From contig CADAKH010000010.1 of assembly GCA_902788505.1 (NCBI GenBank), positions 62,001 through 126,000 of the forward strand: a DNA stretch of 64,000 nt. The letters run 5' to 3'. The DNA comes from Oscillospiraceae bacterium. GTDB lineage: Bacteria; Bacillota; Clostridia; Saccharofermentanales; Saccharofermentanaceae. Made by a program: the position numbers and the translations under genes. Of the stretch, positions 20,420-28,881 are shown in pieces. The first letter of the stretch is position 1. Each line of letters opens with the position of its first letter. The notes under the pieces were generated by a model. That model ran no database searches. It had not been told where the DNA came from and saw nothing but the letters and a program-made list of their open reading frames with translations.

Positions 20420-20708
20420 TGTTCTCCTCCTGTCCTAATTCGAAAACAGCGCCGTATATAAGTCTGAAGTTGTCGGATACACCCGAAAGATAAGTACAGA
20501 GCTTCTCGGGAGAAGTGTCGTAGCAGTAAACTCCGCCAACTATGTTCTTATCCATGACATCCCTGTCGCTTTCCATATAGAAAAGCTCATTGCCGCCGTC
20601 TTTTGCGCATTCGAAACTGTCCAGAGCGATCTTCTCCGGGCCTGTTACCATGAATGTGAGCATAATGAGTATCAGTGAAAATGTAATTGCTGCTTCTAAT
20701 GTCGACAT
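20406..20708 (-). CDS. Small TadE-like pseudopilin protein
   Basis: A 100-residue protein beginning MSTLEAAITFSLILIMLTFM, a TadE-like N-terminal helix without a preceding basic leader, then an extracytoplasmic domain with two Cys. GGAGG lies upstream of the ATG. It is the first gene of the three-gene pseudopilin operon. The upstream gap contains a 14-bp inverted repeat with ACCGAC motifs and no obvious -35 box. Confidence 0.65.
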   Translation of the reverse strand: MSTLEAAITFSLILIMLTFMVTGPEKIALDSFECAKDGGNELFYMESDRDVMDKNIVGGVYCYDTSPEKLCTYLSGVSDNFRLIYGAVFELGQEENNEEN

Positions 20709-20772
20709 ATTGCACCTCCGTATGAAATTGCCATGATCCGGACATTTATATTTTGGAAATCATACAACAGGT

Positions 20773-20826
20773 CTTTGTCGGTTTTTCCATACAAAACCCG
20801 ACAATTACCGACAAAAACCGACAAAG
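20773..20826. repeat. 14-bp perfect inverted repeat with ACCGAC motifs
   Basis: CTTTGTCGGTTTTT at 20773-20786 is the exact reverse complement of AAAAACCGACAAAG at 20813-20826, with 26 bases between. Inside lie further CCCGACAATT and ACCGACAAAA units at a ten-base spacing. It lies upstream of the pseudopilin operon and next to the pheT terminator. A similar element is found at 37625-37687. Confidence 0.85.
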
Positions 20827-20850
20827 AAAAACGCCCGGTCTCCCGGGCGT
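20827..20850 (-). terminator. Terminator of pheST
   Basis: On the minus strand ACGCCCGG pairs with CCGGGCGT around GAGA and is followed by TTTTTC. It lies about 95 bases after the pheT stop. Confidence 0.9.
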
Positions 20851-20944
20851 CAAATGTGCTTCAAGCACTTGTGTTTATTGGGTTTCAGGCTTTTCGCCTA
20901 GTGTCTGATTTCATTATAAACTTATTAAAAGAATAGTTTTCTGA

Positions 20945-23362
20945 TCAGGCACGGAGCGTTATCTGATACTTCTCTTTGAGATTATTCAGGATCGTGTTGA
21001 CGAAGCCGTCAATGATCTCAGGTGTGAATTCCTCATCCTTAGGCGTAAATACAACACTGAAAGCAAGGCTCTTTTTATTTAGACCAAGCTGAACTCCCTC
21101 ATATATATCGAAGAGTTCGATCTTGGTGATGTATTCACAGGAAGACTTGATCTCCTTTTCGACCATGTCACATGTGATCTGCTTATCCATAACGAAGCAG
21201 AAGTCACGCTTCTCTTCAAGGAACTTCGGGAGCGGAATGAACTTTCTTTCCTTGCCGTAGTACTTTGAAAGAGCTCTGAGATCGATCTCAGCAACATAAG
21301 CATTTACTCTCATATCGAGTTCATCGCAGATCTCATAGAGGACCTGGCCGAGATAGCCTACTTCCTCACCGTTGCAGATAACCTTTGCGGTTCTTCCCGG
21401 GTGGAGGAATGTCTTCTCCGCCTTTTCGAAATCGAATTCAACATCAAGAGCATCTGCAATTACAGAGACAAGTCCCTTCAGTGAATAGAAATCCTCGTCC
21501 TCGCCGAATACACCGATGCAGATCGTCTCGCGCTCATCAGGATATTCTGTAAGCGGCAGGCTCTTGGGAAGGAACTTGTTGCCCATCTCATAGATTCGGC
21601 CTGAAAGGATACCGTTCTTCTGGTTTCTTGCCATTGCCTTGATCATCTGGGGAGCAAGCGTCGTACGCATAAGTGAAAGATCGATATTGATCGGATTCAT
21701 GATCTTGATCGCAAATCTCTCCGGTGCATCTTCGGGGAGCTTCAAAAGATCGAAATCAGAAGGCGAGAAGAATGAATAGTGAACGCCTTCGCTCGCACCT
21801 GCTGCACAGAGAGCCCGCTTGATCTTAAGTTCAGAACGCTGCTTTAAGTTATATCCGCCGCTCGTAACCTTTGCAGTCGGGATAAATGTGGGAACTATGT
21901 GCTCATAGCCGTACATACGGATAACTTCTTCTGCAACATCCTGATAGGATTCCATATCAACACGGTAACCGGGGATCTGAATCTTAAGCTCATCGCCGTT
22001 AAGTTCGGGAGCAAAATTGAGGTTTCCGAGAATACGTACGATATCTTCGTCAGGAACCGTGATACCGAGAACACCGTTGACCTGCTTAACGCTTACAGTC
22101 ATCTCACGGGGCTCAACGGAGTTGCCTGTGTTGATATCAAATGCTGTGCTGCTTACTTTGCCGCAGCCGAGTTCCTCGATAAGATGAAGAGCTCTCTTCA
22201 TAGCCATGACAGTCGTATATTCATCAACACCTTTGGAGAATCTCTGACTTGAATCGGATACCTGGCCCAAAGCCTTTGAACTCTTACGGATATTGTCATG
22301 AGCGAACTTGGCAGCTTCGAACATAACCGCATTTGTTGAATCAAGGATCTCTGAATTGAGACCGCCCATAATGCCCGCAAGTGCAACAGGCTTCTTGCCG
22401 TCGCAGATAACGAGATTCTCAGATGTAAGAGCGAACTCCTTCTCATCAAGAGTTACGATCTTCTCGCCTTCTTCGGCACGGCGGACATGGATCTCACCGC
22501 CTTCAAGGTAAGAGAAATCGAATGCGTGCATCGGCTGACCGAGTTCATAGAGAACATAGTTAGTGATATCTACAACATTTGAGATTGCAGAGCAGCCTAC
22601 CAAAGCAAGACGGCGCTTCATCCAAAGAGGAGATTCGGCGATCTTAACGTCAGATACATAATGTCCGATATAACGGGGGCAAAGATCGGGAGCTGAAACA
22701 CGGATGTTAAAGTCGATCTTATCGCCGGATTCGGTGTAATCAAGCGCAGGCTCCTTAAGAGGCTTGCCGAGTACGGCAGCAACTTCCCTGGCGATACCGA
22801 AGATGCTCTGGCAGTCAGGTCTGTTTGCTGTAATCGAAACATCGAAAATATAATCGTCAAGGCCGAGGATAGGCTTAACATCGCTTCCGGGAACGCTGTC
22901 TTCAGGAAGGACAAGGAGTCCGTCATAGCCAGCACCGGGGAACATATCCTCAGTAACGCCGATCTCAACGCCTGAACAGAGCATACCGAATGAATCGTAA
23001 CCTCTGAGCTTGCCCTGACCTATTGTCATTAAGCCTTCAACAGTCTTGTGATCCTTTGCTGTCGCATAAACCTGTGCGCCGATGAGAGCTAAAGGATACT
23101 TGCCGCCTGCTGCAACATTATCGGCACCGCAGCAGATCTGGAGTATTCCGTTCTCACCTGCATCTACTGTGCAGAGATGAAGATGTGTGCCTTCAATTGC
23201 TTCGCATGTCTTAACTTCACCGACAACGACCTTGCTGATGTCCTTGCCTACTTCGTATTTTTCCTCTACTTCAAAACCGCAGCTGAAGAGCTTTTCTTCG
23301 AGCACGTCCGGAGTAACGTCAATATCTACATAATCTTTAAGCCAACTTAATGGTACTAACAT
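20945..23362 (-). CDS. pheT: Phenylalanyl-tRNA synthetase beta subunit
   Basis: With PheS it forms the alpha2beta2 enzyme that charges tRNA-Phe. At 805 residues it has the expected order: N-terminal domain with an inserted EMAP/tRNA-binding module (about 40-150), B3/B4 editing domain (about 215-370, ending near GIMGG), B5 domain, catalytic-like core and the C-terminal FDX-ACB anticodon-binding domain (FLEEKRDFCFVMDK). It starts 18 bases after the pheS stop and shares the T-box leader. Confidence 0.98.
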   Translation of the reverse strand: MLVPLSWLKDYVDIDVTPDVLEEKLFSCGFEVEEKYEVGKDISKVVVGEVKTCEAIEGTHLHLCTVDAGENGILQICCGADNVAAGGKYPLALIGAQVYATAKDHKTVEGLMTIGQGKLRGYDSFGMLCSGVEIGVTEDMFPGAGYDGLLVLPEDSVPGSDVKPILGLDDYIFDVSITANRPDCQSIFGIAREVAAVLGKPLKEPALDYTESGDKIDFNIRVSAPDLCPRYIGHYVSDVKIAESPLWMKRRLALVGCSAISNVVDITNYVLYELGQPMHAFDFSYLEGGEIHVRRAEEGEKIVTLDEKEFALTSENLVICDGKKPVALAGIMGGLNSEILDSTNAVMFEAAKFAHDNIRKSSKALGQVSDSSQRFSKGVDEYTTVMAMKRALHLIEELGCGKVSSTAFDINTGNSVEPREMTVSVKQVNGVLGITVPDEDIVRILGNLNFAPELNGDELKIQIPGYRVDMESYQDVAEEVIRMYGYEHIVPTFIPTAKVTSGGYNLKQRSELKIKRALCAAGASEGVHYSFFSPSDFDLLKLPEDAPERFAIKIMNPINIDLSLMRTTLAPQMIKAMARNQKNGILSGRIYEMGNKFLPKSLPLTEYPDERETICIGVFGEDEDFYSLKGLVSVIADALDVEFDFEKAEKTFLHPGRTAKVICNGEEVGYLGQVLYEICDELDMRVNAYVAEIDLRALSKYYGKERKFIPLPKFLEEKRDFCFVMDKQITCDMVEKEIKSSCEYITKIELFDIYEGVQLGLNKKSLAFSVVFTPKDEEFTPEIIDGFVNTILNNLKEKYQITLRA

Positions 23363-23380
23363 ATTCTTTCCTCCTGTTCC

Positions 23381-24424
23381 TTAGTCATCGATCTGTTCAA
23401 GCACGCGGAGATCAGACTCAAACAATAACTTAATGTTGTTGATGCCGTACTTGAGCATTGCAATACGATCGATACCGATACCGAAAGCAAGACCGCTGTA
23501 TTTGTTGCTGTCAATGCCGCAGCCTTCAAGAACCTTCTTGTTGACTACACCTGCACCCAATACTTCGATCCAGCCTGTTCCCTTGCAGAGCTTGCAGCCC
23601 TTGCCACCGCACTGGAAGCAGCTGACGTCAACCTCGACGGAAGGCTCAGTGAACGGGAAATAAGAAGGTCTTAAACGTGTCTTTGTCTCTTCGCCGAAGA
23701 TCTTCTTTACGAACACGTCGAGCATGCCCTGAAGGTCGCAGAGTGTGATGCCTTCGTCAACAACGAGTCCTTCCATCTGGGAGAACATCGGAGAGTGTGT
23801 TGCATCGTCATCGGATCTGAAAACCTTACCTGGTGAGATGATCTTGATAGGCGGCTTCTGAGCCTCCATTACATGGATCTGGCCTGCTGATGTCTGTGTC
23901 CTGAGCAGGAACTCAGAACTGAGATAGAATGTATCCTGCATATCGCGCGCAGGGTGATCCTGAGGAATATTGAGAGCCGTGAAATTATAGTAATCTGTCT
24001 CGATCTCGTTGCCTTCGTAGATCTGGAAACCCATAGAACCGAAGATATCAACGATCTGGTTCCTGACCTGTGTATTGGGATGGAGATAACCCTTCTTAAG
24101 CTTCTTGGCAGGAAGCGTTACATCGATAGTCTCAGCCTCATAACGCGCCTTCTGCTCTCTTGCCTTGAACTCGGCATCAAGAGTATCGAACTTATCCTGA
24201 GCCCAGTTCCTGATCTCGTTGACCATCTTGCCGTAATCAGCCTTAAGCTCCTTCGGGATCTTGCCCATCTCCTTCATGAGAGAGCCGATCTTACCTTCCT
24301 TTGAGTCCATGACACTCTTTCTGTACTCAAAGATGCCCTTTGAACTGTTGATCTCCGTAAGATCACTTTCGATCTTGTTCCTGATCTCGGACAGCTTCTC
24401 TTTTAATTCATTAAGTTCAGCCAT
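23381..24424 (-). CDS. pheS: Phenylalanyl-tRNA synthetase alpha subunit
   Basis: The catalytic subunit of phenylalanyl-tRNA synthetase (347 residues). It has an N-terminal coiled coil, then the class II core with motif 2 around [18 protein letters not shown] and motif 3 [11 protein letters not shown]. It carries a Cys cluster ([16 protein letters not shown]) near the C-terminus. The ATG at 24424 follows AGGAGG. A longer reading from 24565 would run through the T-box terminator and is rejected. Confidence 0.97.
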   Translation of the reverse strand: MAELNELKEKLSEIRNKIESDLTEINSSKGIFEYRKSVMDSKEGKIGSLMKEMGKIPKELKADYGKMVNEIRNWAQDKFDTLDAEFKAREQKARYEAETIDVTLPAKKLKKGYLHPNTQVRNQIVDIFGSMGFQIYEGNEIETDYYNFTALNIPQDHPARDMQDTFYLSSEFLLRTQTSAGQIHVMEAQKPPIKIISPGKVFRSDDDATHSPMFSQMEGLVVDEGITLCDLQGMLDVFVKKIFGEETKTRLRPSYFPFTEPSVEVDVSCFQCGGKGCKLCKGTGWIEVLGAGVVNKKVLEGCGIDSNKYSGLAFGIGIDRIAMLKYGINNIKLLFESDLRVLEQIDD

Positions 24425-24460
24425 GTTTTCCTCCTTGCTCTTCGCGCAAACCTTTGAAAA

Positions 24461-24495
24461 TAAAAAGCCCGCGGCAATAGTCTCATTGCCACGGG
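24461..24495 (-). terminator. T-box regulated terminator before pheS
   Basis: On the minus strand CCCGTGGCAATGA pairs with TATTGCCGCGGG and is followed by CTTTTTA. Binding of uncharged tRNA-Phe to the leader should prevent its formation. Confidence 0.9.
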
Positions 24496-24745
24496 ACGAA
24501 TTAGCATTATATCTGCACCTTCGCGGTACCACCCATGTTCGGAAAAACATTATGCTCTTCCGCACTTAATATCCGCCTGTTTTGTGCCCGGCGAAAGGCA
24601 TCTGCTTAGTCAGTATAAATACCGTTTCCGTCAGAAGCTCCGGTGTTGAAATTCATCCTGCTACACTTCGTATCGTGCTTTCAGCCCAAGACACGACTCT
24701 CTTTGCCGGTTATATGCAAAACTACTTACGCACCTTCATCGCAAG
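24461..24745 (-). promoter_or_regulatory. Phe T-box riboswitch leader
   Basis: The leader of pheST senses uncharged tRNA-Phe. The T-box GGGTGGTACCGCG lies at 24534-24522, the Stem I AGAGA motif is near 24700, and a specifier UUC followed by A can be read in GAATTTCAACACCGG (24650-24648), matching Phe. A terminator at 24495-24461 competes with the antiterminator. The transcript would start near 24745. Confidence 0.93.
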
Positions 24746-24752
24746 TTATATT

Positions 24753-24781
24753 TTTATATACTTTGAATGGATAAAAGTCAA
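24753..24781 (-). promoter_or_regulatory. Promoter of the pheST T-box transcript
   Basis: On the minus strand TTGACT (24781-24776) and TATAAA (24758-24753) are spaced by exactly 17 bases. It lies immediately after the stop of the metallo-hydrolase gene. Confidence 0.85.
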
Positions 24782-24789
24782 GCAAACAC

Positions 24790-25449
24790 TTATATTTGAA
24801 AGAACGGATTGTGTTTTATCTCGTCTCCTACTGTCGAATCAGGACCGTGACCCGGATATATCTTCAATGAAGGATCGAAAGTACGTATACGCTTTACGGA
24901 TTCTGTCATATCCTTCATGGATCCGCCCGGCATGTCAGTTCTTCCGACAGAACCGCAAAAGACTGTATCGCCCGTAAACAGCATCTTTTCGCCGCAGTTA
25001 TTTACAAGATAGCAGACACTTCCCATAGTATGTCCGGGTGTCTCGAAAACCTTGATCTCAAATTCATCATCTTTACAGATGGCCATGCCGTACATACCGG
25101 CAATATTCACAAACCTGAAATCGTATATTATCTCTGAGCCTTCCATATAGGAACAGTTCATGTATCCGTTTGAGAGAAGGGCCTTATCATTGCCTGAAAA
25201 GTATATCTTTGCATCAGGATATGTATCCTGCCACTCATCCACATACTTGATATGGTCGTGATGGCCGTGTGTCAGAAGGAGCCCTGTGACATGGCATTCT
25301 CCCTTTGAAAGACCCGGCATACCACAATAAGATTCCGCCTTTTCCGGTGAAACAGAAGGATCCACGACAAAAACACCGGAAGGACCGGTAACAATATACA
25401 TATTAGATTGGAGAGGTCCTAACGGAACTGTTATCAGCCTGCGTTCCAT
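24790..25449 (-). CDS. MBL-fold hydrolase, glyoxalase II-like
   Basis: A 219-residue metallo-beta-lactamase-fold protein with THGHHDHIK (metal site), FETPGHTMGSVCYL, FTGDTVFCGSVGRTD and YPGHGPDSTVGDE. This set is typical of glyoxalase II-like (GloB-like) hydrolases that cleave thioesters such as S-lactoylglutathione or related adducts; no specialised C-terminal domain is present. It overlaps the methylglyoxal-synthase-like gene by 16 bases, which suggests a link to methylglyoxal chemistry, though the exact substrate cannot be read from sequence. Confidence 0.85.
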   Translation of the reverse strand: MERRLITVPLGPLQSNMYIVTGPSGVFVVDPSVSPEKAESYCGMPGLSKGECHVTGLLLTHGHHDHIKYVDEWQDTYPDAKIYFSGNDKALLSNGYMNCSYMEGSEIIYDFRFVNIAGMYGMAICKDDEFEIKVFETPGHTMGSVCYLVNNCGEKMLFTGDTVFCGSVGRTDMPGGSMKDMTESVKRIRTFDPSLKIYPGHGPDSTVGDEIKHNPFFQI

Positions 25450-25826
25450 TCGCGGTAATCAAGAGCTCCGCTGTCAACAGCAGTGATAAGGATCTCTGCA
25501 GAAGCAATATTGGTAGCGTAAGGAATAGTATTCTGGTCGCAAACGTCCAAAAGCTCAAAGGGATTGGACTCGCCTACCTGGCGGCCGTCTCTTAAATAAA
25601 TAACACAGTCAATACCATTATATTCAGCTCTGGAAGCAAGCTGCTCAAAGCCGCTGGAGTAATCAACGGAAAGACCGGATACATCAAGATCAGCAGCAGA
25701 CTTGAGGAGTTTAGCGGTGTTGTAAACTGAAATCAGCTGATGTTTCTCAAGCAAAGGCTTATAGGCAATGCAGAAATTGACCAAGAGCTCAGTCTTTCTA
25801 TTGTCAGCCATCAAAACAATTTTCAT
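25434..25826 (-). CDS. Methylglyoxal synthase-like protein lacking catalytic residues
   Basis: The 130-residue protein follows methylglyoxal synthase along its length (MKIVLMAD, CVIYLRDG, IPYATNIASAEILI, ALDYREW). The motifs for activity are altered: the phosphate-binding TGTTG is SVYNT at residues 34-38, the GGDQQ loop with the catalytic Asp is SSGFEQ at 57-62, and the PHxPD His is absent (VGESNP at 84-89). It is therefore probably not a methylglyoxal synthase and may bind a ligand. I start it at 25826, with GGGAG eight bases upstream. The downstream hydrolase overlaps its end. Confidence 0.82.
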   Translation of the reverse strand: MKIVLMADNRKTELLVNFCIAYKPLLEKHQLISVYNTAKLLKSAADLDVSGLSVDYSSGFEQLASRAEYNGIDCVIYLRDGRQVGESNPFELLDVCDQNTIPYATNIASAEILITAVDSGALDYREWNAG

Positions 25827-25857
25827 CCGAAATCTCCCATTAAAAACTAATAAACAG

Positions 25858-25886
25858 ATTGTACAGTAAAATACCGTTTCAGGCAA
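25858..25886 (-). promoter_or_regulatory. Promoter of the methylglyoxal-synthase-like gene
   Basis: On the minus strand TTGCCT (25886-25881) and TACAAT (25863-25858) are spaced by 17 bases, about 30 bases before the ATG. Confidence 0.78.
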
Positions 25887-25937
25887 CTACTCTTTGTTAC
25901 AAATCAACAATGCCAAAATCGGCTTTTTGACAAACGG

Positions 25938-28250
25938 TTAAATAGACGGCAGATAATCACCATAAATAGGATTAGGCGAATAAAGAGGTTCTGAGGAATC
26001 AAACTGCTCATTAAAGTAAGCGGACATTATCTTTTTCGCAATGACGATCGAAGAAGAACCCCATTTACCCTTCTCAACCACGAGAGCAAGAGCTACTTCA
26101 GGATTATCCTTGGGCGCGTAGCAGATGAACAGACCGTTGGAATACTCCTTACGTGAATCCTCGAATCCCGTCTCCGCAGTACCAGTCTTACATACCATCT
26201 CAACAGGATAATTGTAGAACTGGTCACCCGCACTGGTTCCCCAGCGTGTTGTACCTGTCGCAACGCATCTCATAGCCTCCCTGACAGCATTTATACTGGG
26301 TTCTGAGATTCCGATATCAACAGATTCTGTCTGGCCCTGATATAGTATCGACCCGTCGCTTCCTACTACCCTGTCAACAACATAAGGCGTACAGAGTTTA
26401 TTTGTAGCTATACCGCATGTGTATCTGCAAAGCTGGAGGATCGTAAAACAATTATCGAACTGACCGATAGATGCCTGTGCCGTATTTGACGGGAACCAGG
26501 TCTTATCGTAGACGGATTGTCTTGTAAGTCGCTTATTCTCACGGCTCGACATAACGCCCTTGATCTCACCCGGAAGATCGATTCCGGACTTTACTCCCAA
26601 ACCGAATCTGTAAGCCATGGCAGAGATATTATCGATACCGGTCTGAATTCCCAAGATCATGAAATAGATATTGCAGGACTGGGCCATAGCATCGTTAAGA
26701 GTGAGATCACCATGACCATAATCAGGATACTCAAGGCATCTGAAGATCCAGCCGTCAACATTCAAAGGTCCGCCACATCTGATCGTATTCTCCTCAGGCG
26801 TGATGTCACCGTTTTCGAGAGCGGCCAGAGCCGTACAGGGCTTAAATGTTGAACCGGGCGCATACATTGACATTATCGCACGGTTCCAGAGCGGAAGGTC
26901 AGCCGCCGTAATATCTTGATATTCATCGATTCCCAGATAATACTTAACCTGTTCCTTAGCCTGAACGTCACCGTAGTTGGACAGGATGAAATCGTTAGGA
27001 TCGTAGTTAGGGTATGAGCCCATCGCGATAACAGCACCGGTATTTACGTTCATCATAACGAACGCTCCGGCTGAAGCTGCGGTATAACCGGTCTGGTTTG
27101 CCTGCTCCTCCTCCGTCTGCTGGAGAATGTATTCTTTCAGAGCCTCTGTGCCGACTTCCTGAATATGCGAATCAATCGTCAGATAGACAGTCGCACCTTC
27201 TTCGGCAGGAATACCGTAACTGTTGGGCACAAAAAGGCCTTCCTCGCCGTTCATTGTCCAGATACTGTAAGGCGTAATGCCGTTTCTGCCGTGGAGATAC
27301 CTCTCCATCTGGGACTCTATTCCGGCTTTGCCGACGACATCGTCACTCGTATAACCGAATGGTGCAAGATCCTGATACGTTACACTGGAAATCTTTCCTA
27401 CATATCCCAGAACATGGCTCGCATAAAGAGCTTCCGAAGAATATGTCCTTGCATATTCTTTGCCGGCCACAAGTCCCATGTAATGATAATTCTGTTCTTC
27501 AAGCTTCCTGATGAGCTCATCCGGAACATCTGTTGCGATCTTAACCGGGGTTCCCTTGATAAATGCCCAGTTATCCGTAAAGATCTGATATCTGATCCTT
27601 ATGATCCTGTATGCTTCTTCTATCGTGTAATTGTTATCGATGTTGAATTTGCGGCGCAGATAAAGGAAAAACACATTAGGATCCGTCTTAACATAATCAT
27701 CGGAGAACGTAACGATAACGCCCGATGAATAGTCTTTGAGATCGAAAAGATTGGCATCTGTCTGCCAAAGTCTGATCTTATCCTCAGACTTTACAAATCT
27801 CGCCTTCGGATCAAGAACAAAATACTGGTCGAGATCGGCTACATCTATGCAGTGATATTCATCGAAAAGATAACTCAATTCAAGGCAGAGCGAGTTCAAC
27901 GATGCATCATCCAGATAAGCGTTGGCGATCATTACACTGTTATACTCAACGCTCGATGCGAGAAGGACTCCCCTGCTGTCATATATATCGCCTCTGGGGG
28001 CAGGCGCGGAATACTGTCTTATAACACCTGATGAACTCTGGGACAACGTATTCTGGTAATTTGAGAATTGCAGTCTCGTTGTCATCACAAGGATTGCAAT
28101 ACCAAAAGTCACAAATCCTACAGCAAGAACCAAATACCTGTTGGTAAGGAATGTGAAAACACGCTTAAGAAGAGAACCGGCATCATTCTTGCCGCCTCTT
28201 TCGGCATTATTGTCAAATGCACCGTAATCGTCTATCAGATTCCCAGCCAT
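25938..28250 (-). CDS. mrdA: Penicillin-binding protein 2, cell elongation transpeptidase
   Basis: A class B PBP that crosslinks peptidoglycan in the elongation complex. The 770-residue protein has one N-terminal membrane helix (about 42-62), a PBP dimerisation domain starting at APRGDIYDSRG, and a transpeptidase domain with the active-site APGSTFKPC (SxxK), SCNIY (SxN) and CKTGTAE (KTG). It overlaps mreD by 16 bases. No RodA gene is in the window. Confidence 0.95.
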   Translation of the reverse strand: MAGNLIDDYGAFDNNAERGGKNDAGSLLKRVFTFLTNRYLVLAVGFVTFGIAILVMTTRLQFSNYQNTLSQSSSGVIRQYSAPAPRGDIYDSRGVLLASSVEYNSVMIANAYLDDASLNSLCLELSYLFDEYHCIDVADLDQYFVLDPKARFVKSEDKIRLWQTDANLFDLKDYSSGVIVTFSDDYVKTDPNVFFLYLRRKFNIDNNYTIEEAYRIIRIRYQIFTDNWAFIKGTPVKIATDVPDELIRKLEEQNYHYMGLVAGKEYARTYSSEALYASHVLGYVGKISSVTYQDLAPFGYTSDDVVGKAGIESQMERYLHGRNGITPYSIWTMNGEEGLFVPNSYGIPAEEGATVYLTIDSHIQEVGTEALKEYILQQTEEEQANQTGYTAASAGAFVMMNVNTGAVIAMGSYPNYDPNDFILSNYGDVQAKEQVKYYLGIDEYQDITAADLPLWNRAIMSMYAPGSTFKPCTALAALENGDITPEENTIRCGGPLNVDGWIFRCLEYPDYGHGDLTLNDAMAQSCNIYFMILGIQTGIDNISAMAYRFGLGVKSGIDLPGEIKGVMSSRENKRLTRQSVYDKTWFPSNTAQASIGQFDNCFTILQLCRYTCGIATNKLCTPYVVDRVVGSDGSILYQGQTESVDIGISEPSINAVREAMRCVATGTTRWGTSAGDQFYNYPVEMVCKTGTAETGFEDSRKEYSNGLFICYAPKDNPEVALALVVEKGKWGSSSIVIAKKIMSAYFNEQFDSSEPLYSPNPIYGDYLPSI

Positions 28251-28870
28251 GTGCCTTCACCCTGTTTCTCAATAATCTCATCTCTTCCGGATCTGCCTCT
28301 GAAAGATACAGGACCCAAAAACCTGAGAAGGAATATAATCGGAATAGCCGTCAAAGTATTCAAAAGAAGCTGTGGCAGCAACGAATATACCAGAGCCGTC
28401 AAAGGCTGGTAAATCGTTGAAGTAGTTCCTGCCATTGAGCTCCATCCGAATATGATCAGATATCCGCCAACCTTATAGCAGAAAGTCGTAAATATAACAG
28501 CAACTATCGAAAAAGGAATATTCCTGTGCATTCTCTTCGTAAAGAAAGATGCCCCCGTAATGCCTGCCGCAAAGAGCGTGAAAACACCGATAAAAGCAGT
28601 AACCCTGACTTCACCGTCAAGTCCCAGTACTGCCGGCGGCGAGAAGACATCTCTTACCATTCCGCATATAAATCCGACTATGGCACCGTCCCAGAACCCG
28701 TTGAAGTAACCGGATAAGACTACAAATACAAACACGAGATCTGCCGTCTGCCCGAGAAGGCTGATAGTATCCGGGAATGAGACCTGGAAAGACGAAAGCA
28801 GGATAATATAGATCGCGTAAACAACGATCTTTCTTACCCTTGCATTTGTAGTCTCATTGACGATACGCAT
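28235..28870 (-). CDS. mreD: Rod shape-determining protein MreD
   Basis: A 211-residue integral membrane protein with about five to six helices, located between mreC and mrdA in the standard order. MreD scaffolds the elongation complex together with MreC and MreB. The sequence is weakly conserved, as usual for the family; the GAIVGFICGMVRDVFSP segment fits. It ends with a polar Arg/Glu-rich tail (RGRSGRDEIIEK). Confidence 0.88.
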   Translation of the reverse strand: MRIVNETTNARVRKIVVYAIYIILLSSFQVSFPDTISLLGQTADLVFVFVVLSGYFNGFWDGAIVGFICGMVRDVFSPPAVLGLDGEVRVTAFIGVFTLFAAGITGASFFTKRMHRNIPFSIVAVIFTTFCYKVGGYLIIFGWSSMAGTTSTIYQPLTALVYSLLPQLLLNTLTAIPIIFLLRFLGPVSFRGRSGRDEIIEKQGEGTWLGI

Positions 28871-28881
28871 ATCAAACCGCC

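Noticed and set aside
24425-24565. Upstream extension of pheS by 47 codons
   Set aside because: It runs through the T-box element and its terminator; AGGAGG before the ATG at 24424 and the family length support the shorter form.
27165-27728. Rightward 187-codon ORF
   Set aside because: Antisense to mrdA, whose domain pattern is complete; no family features.
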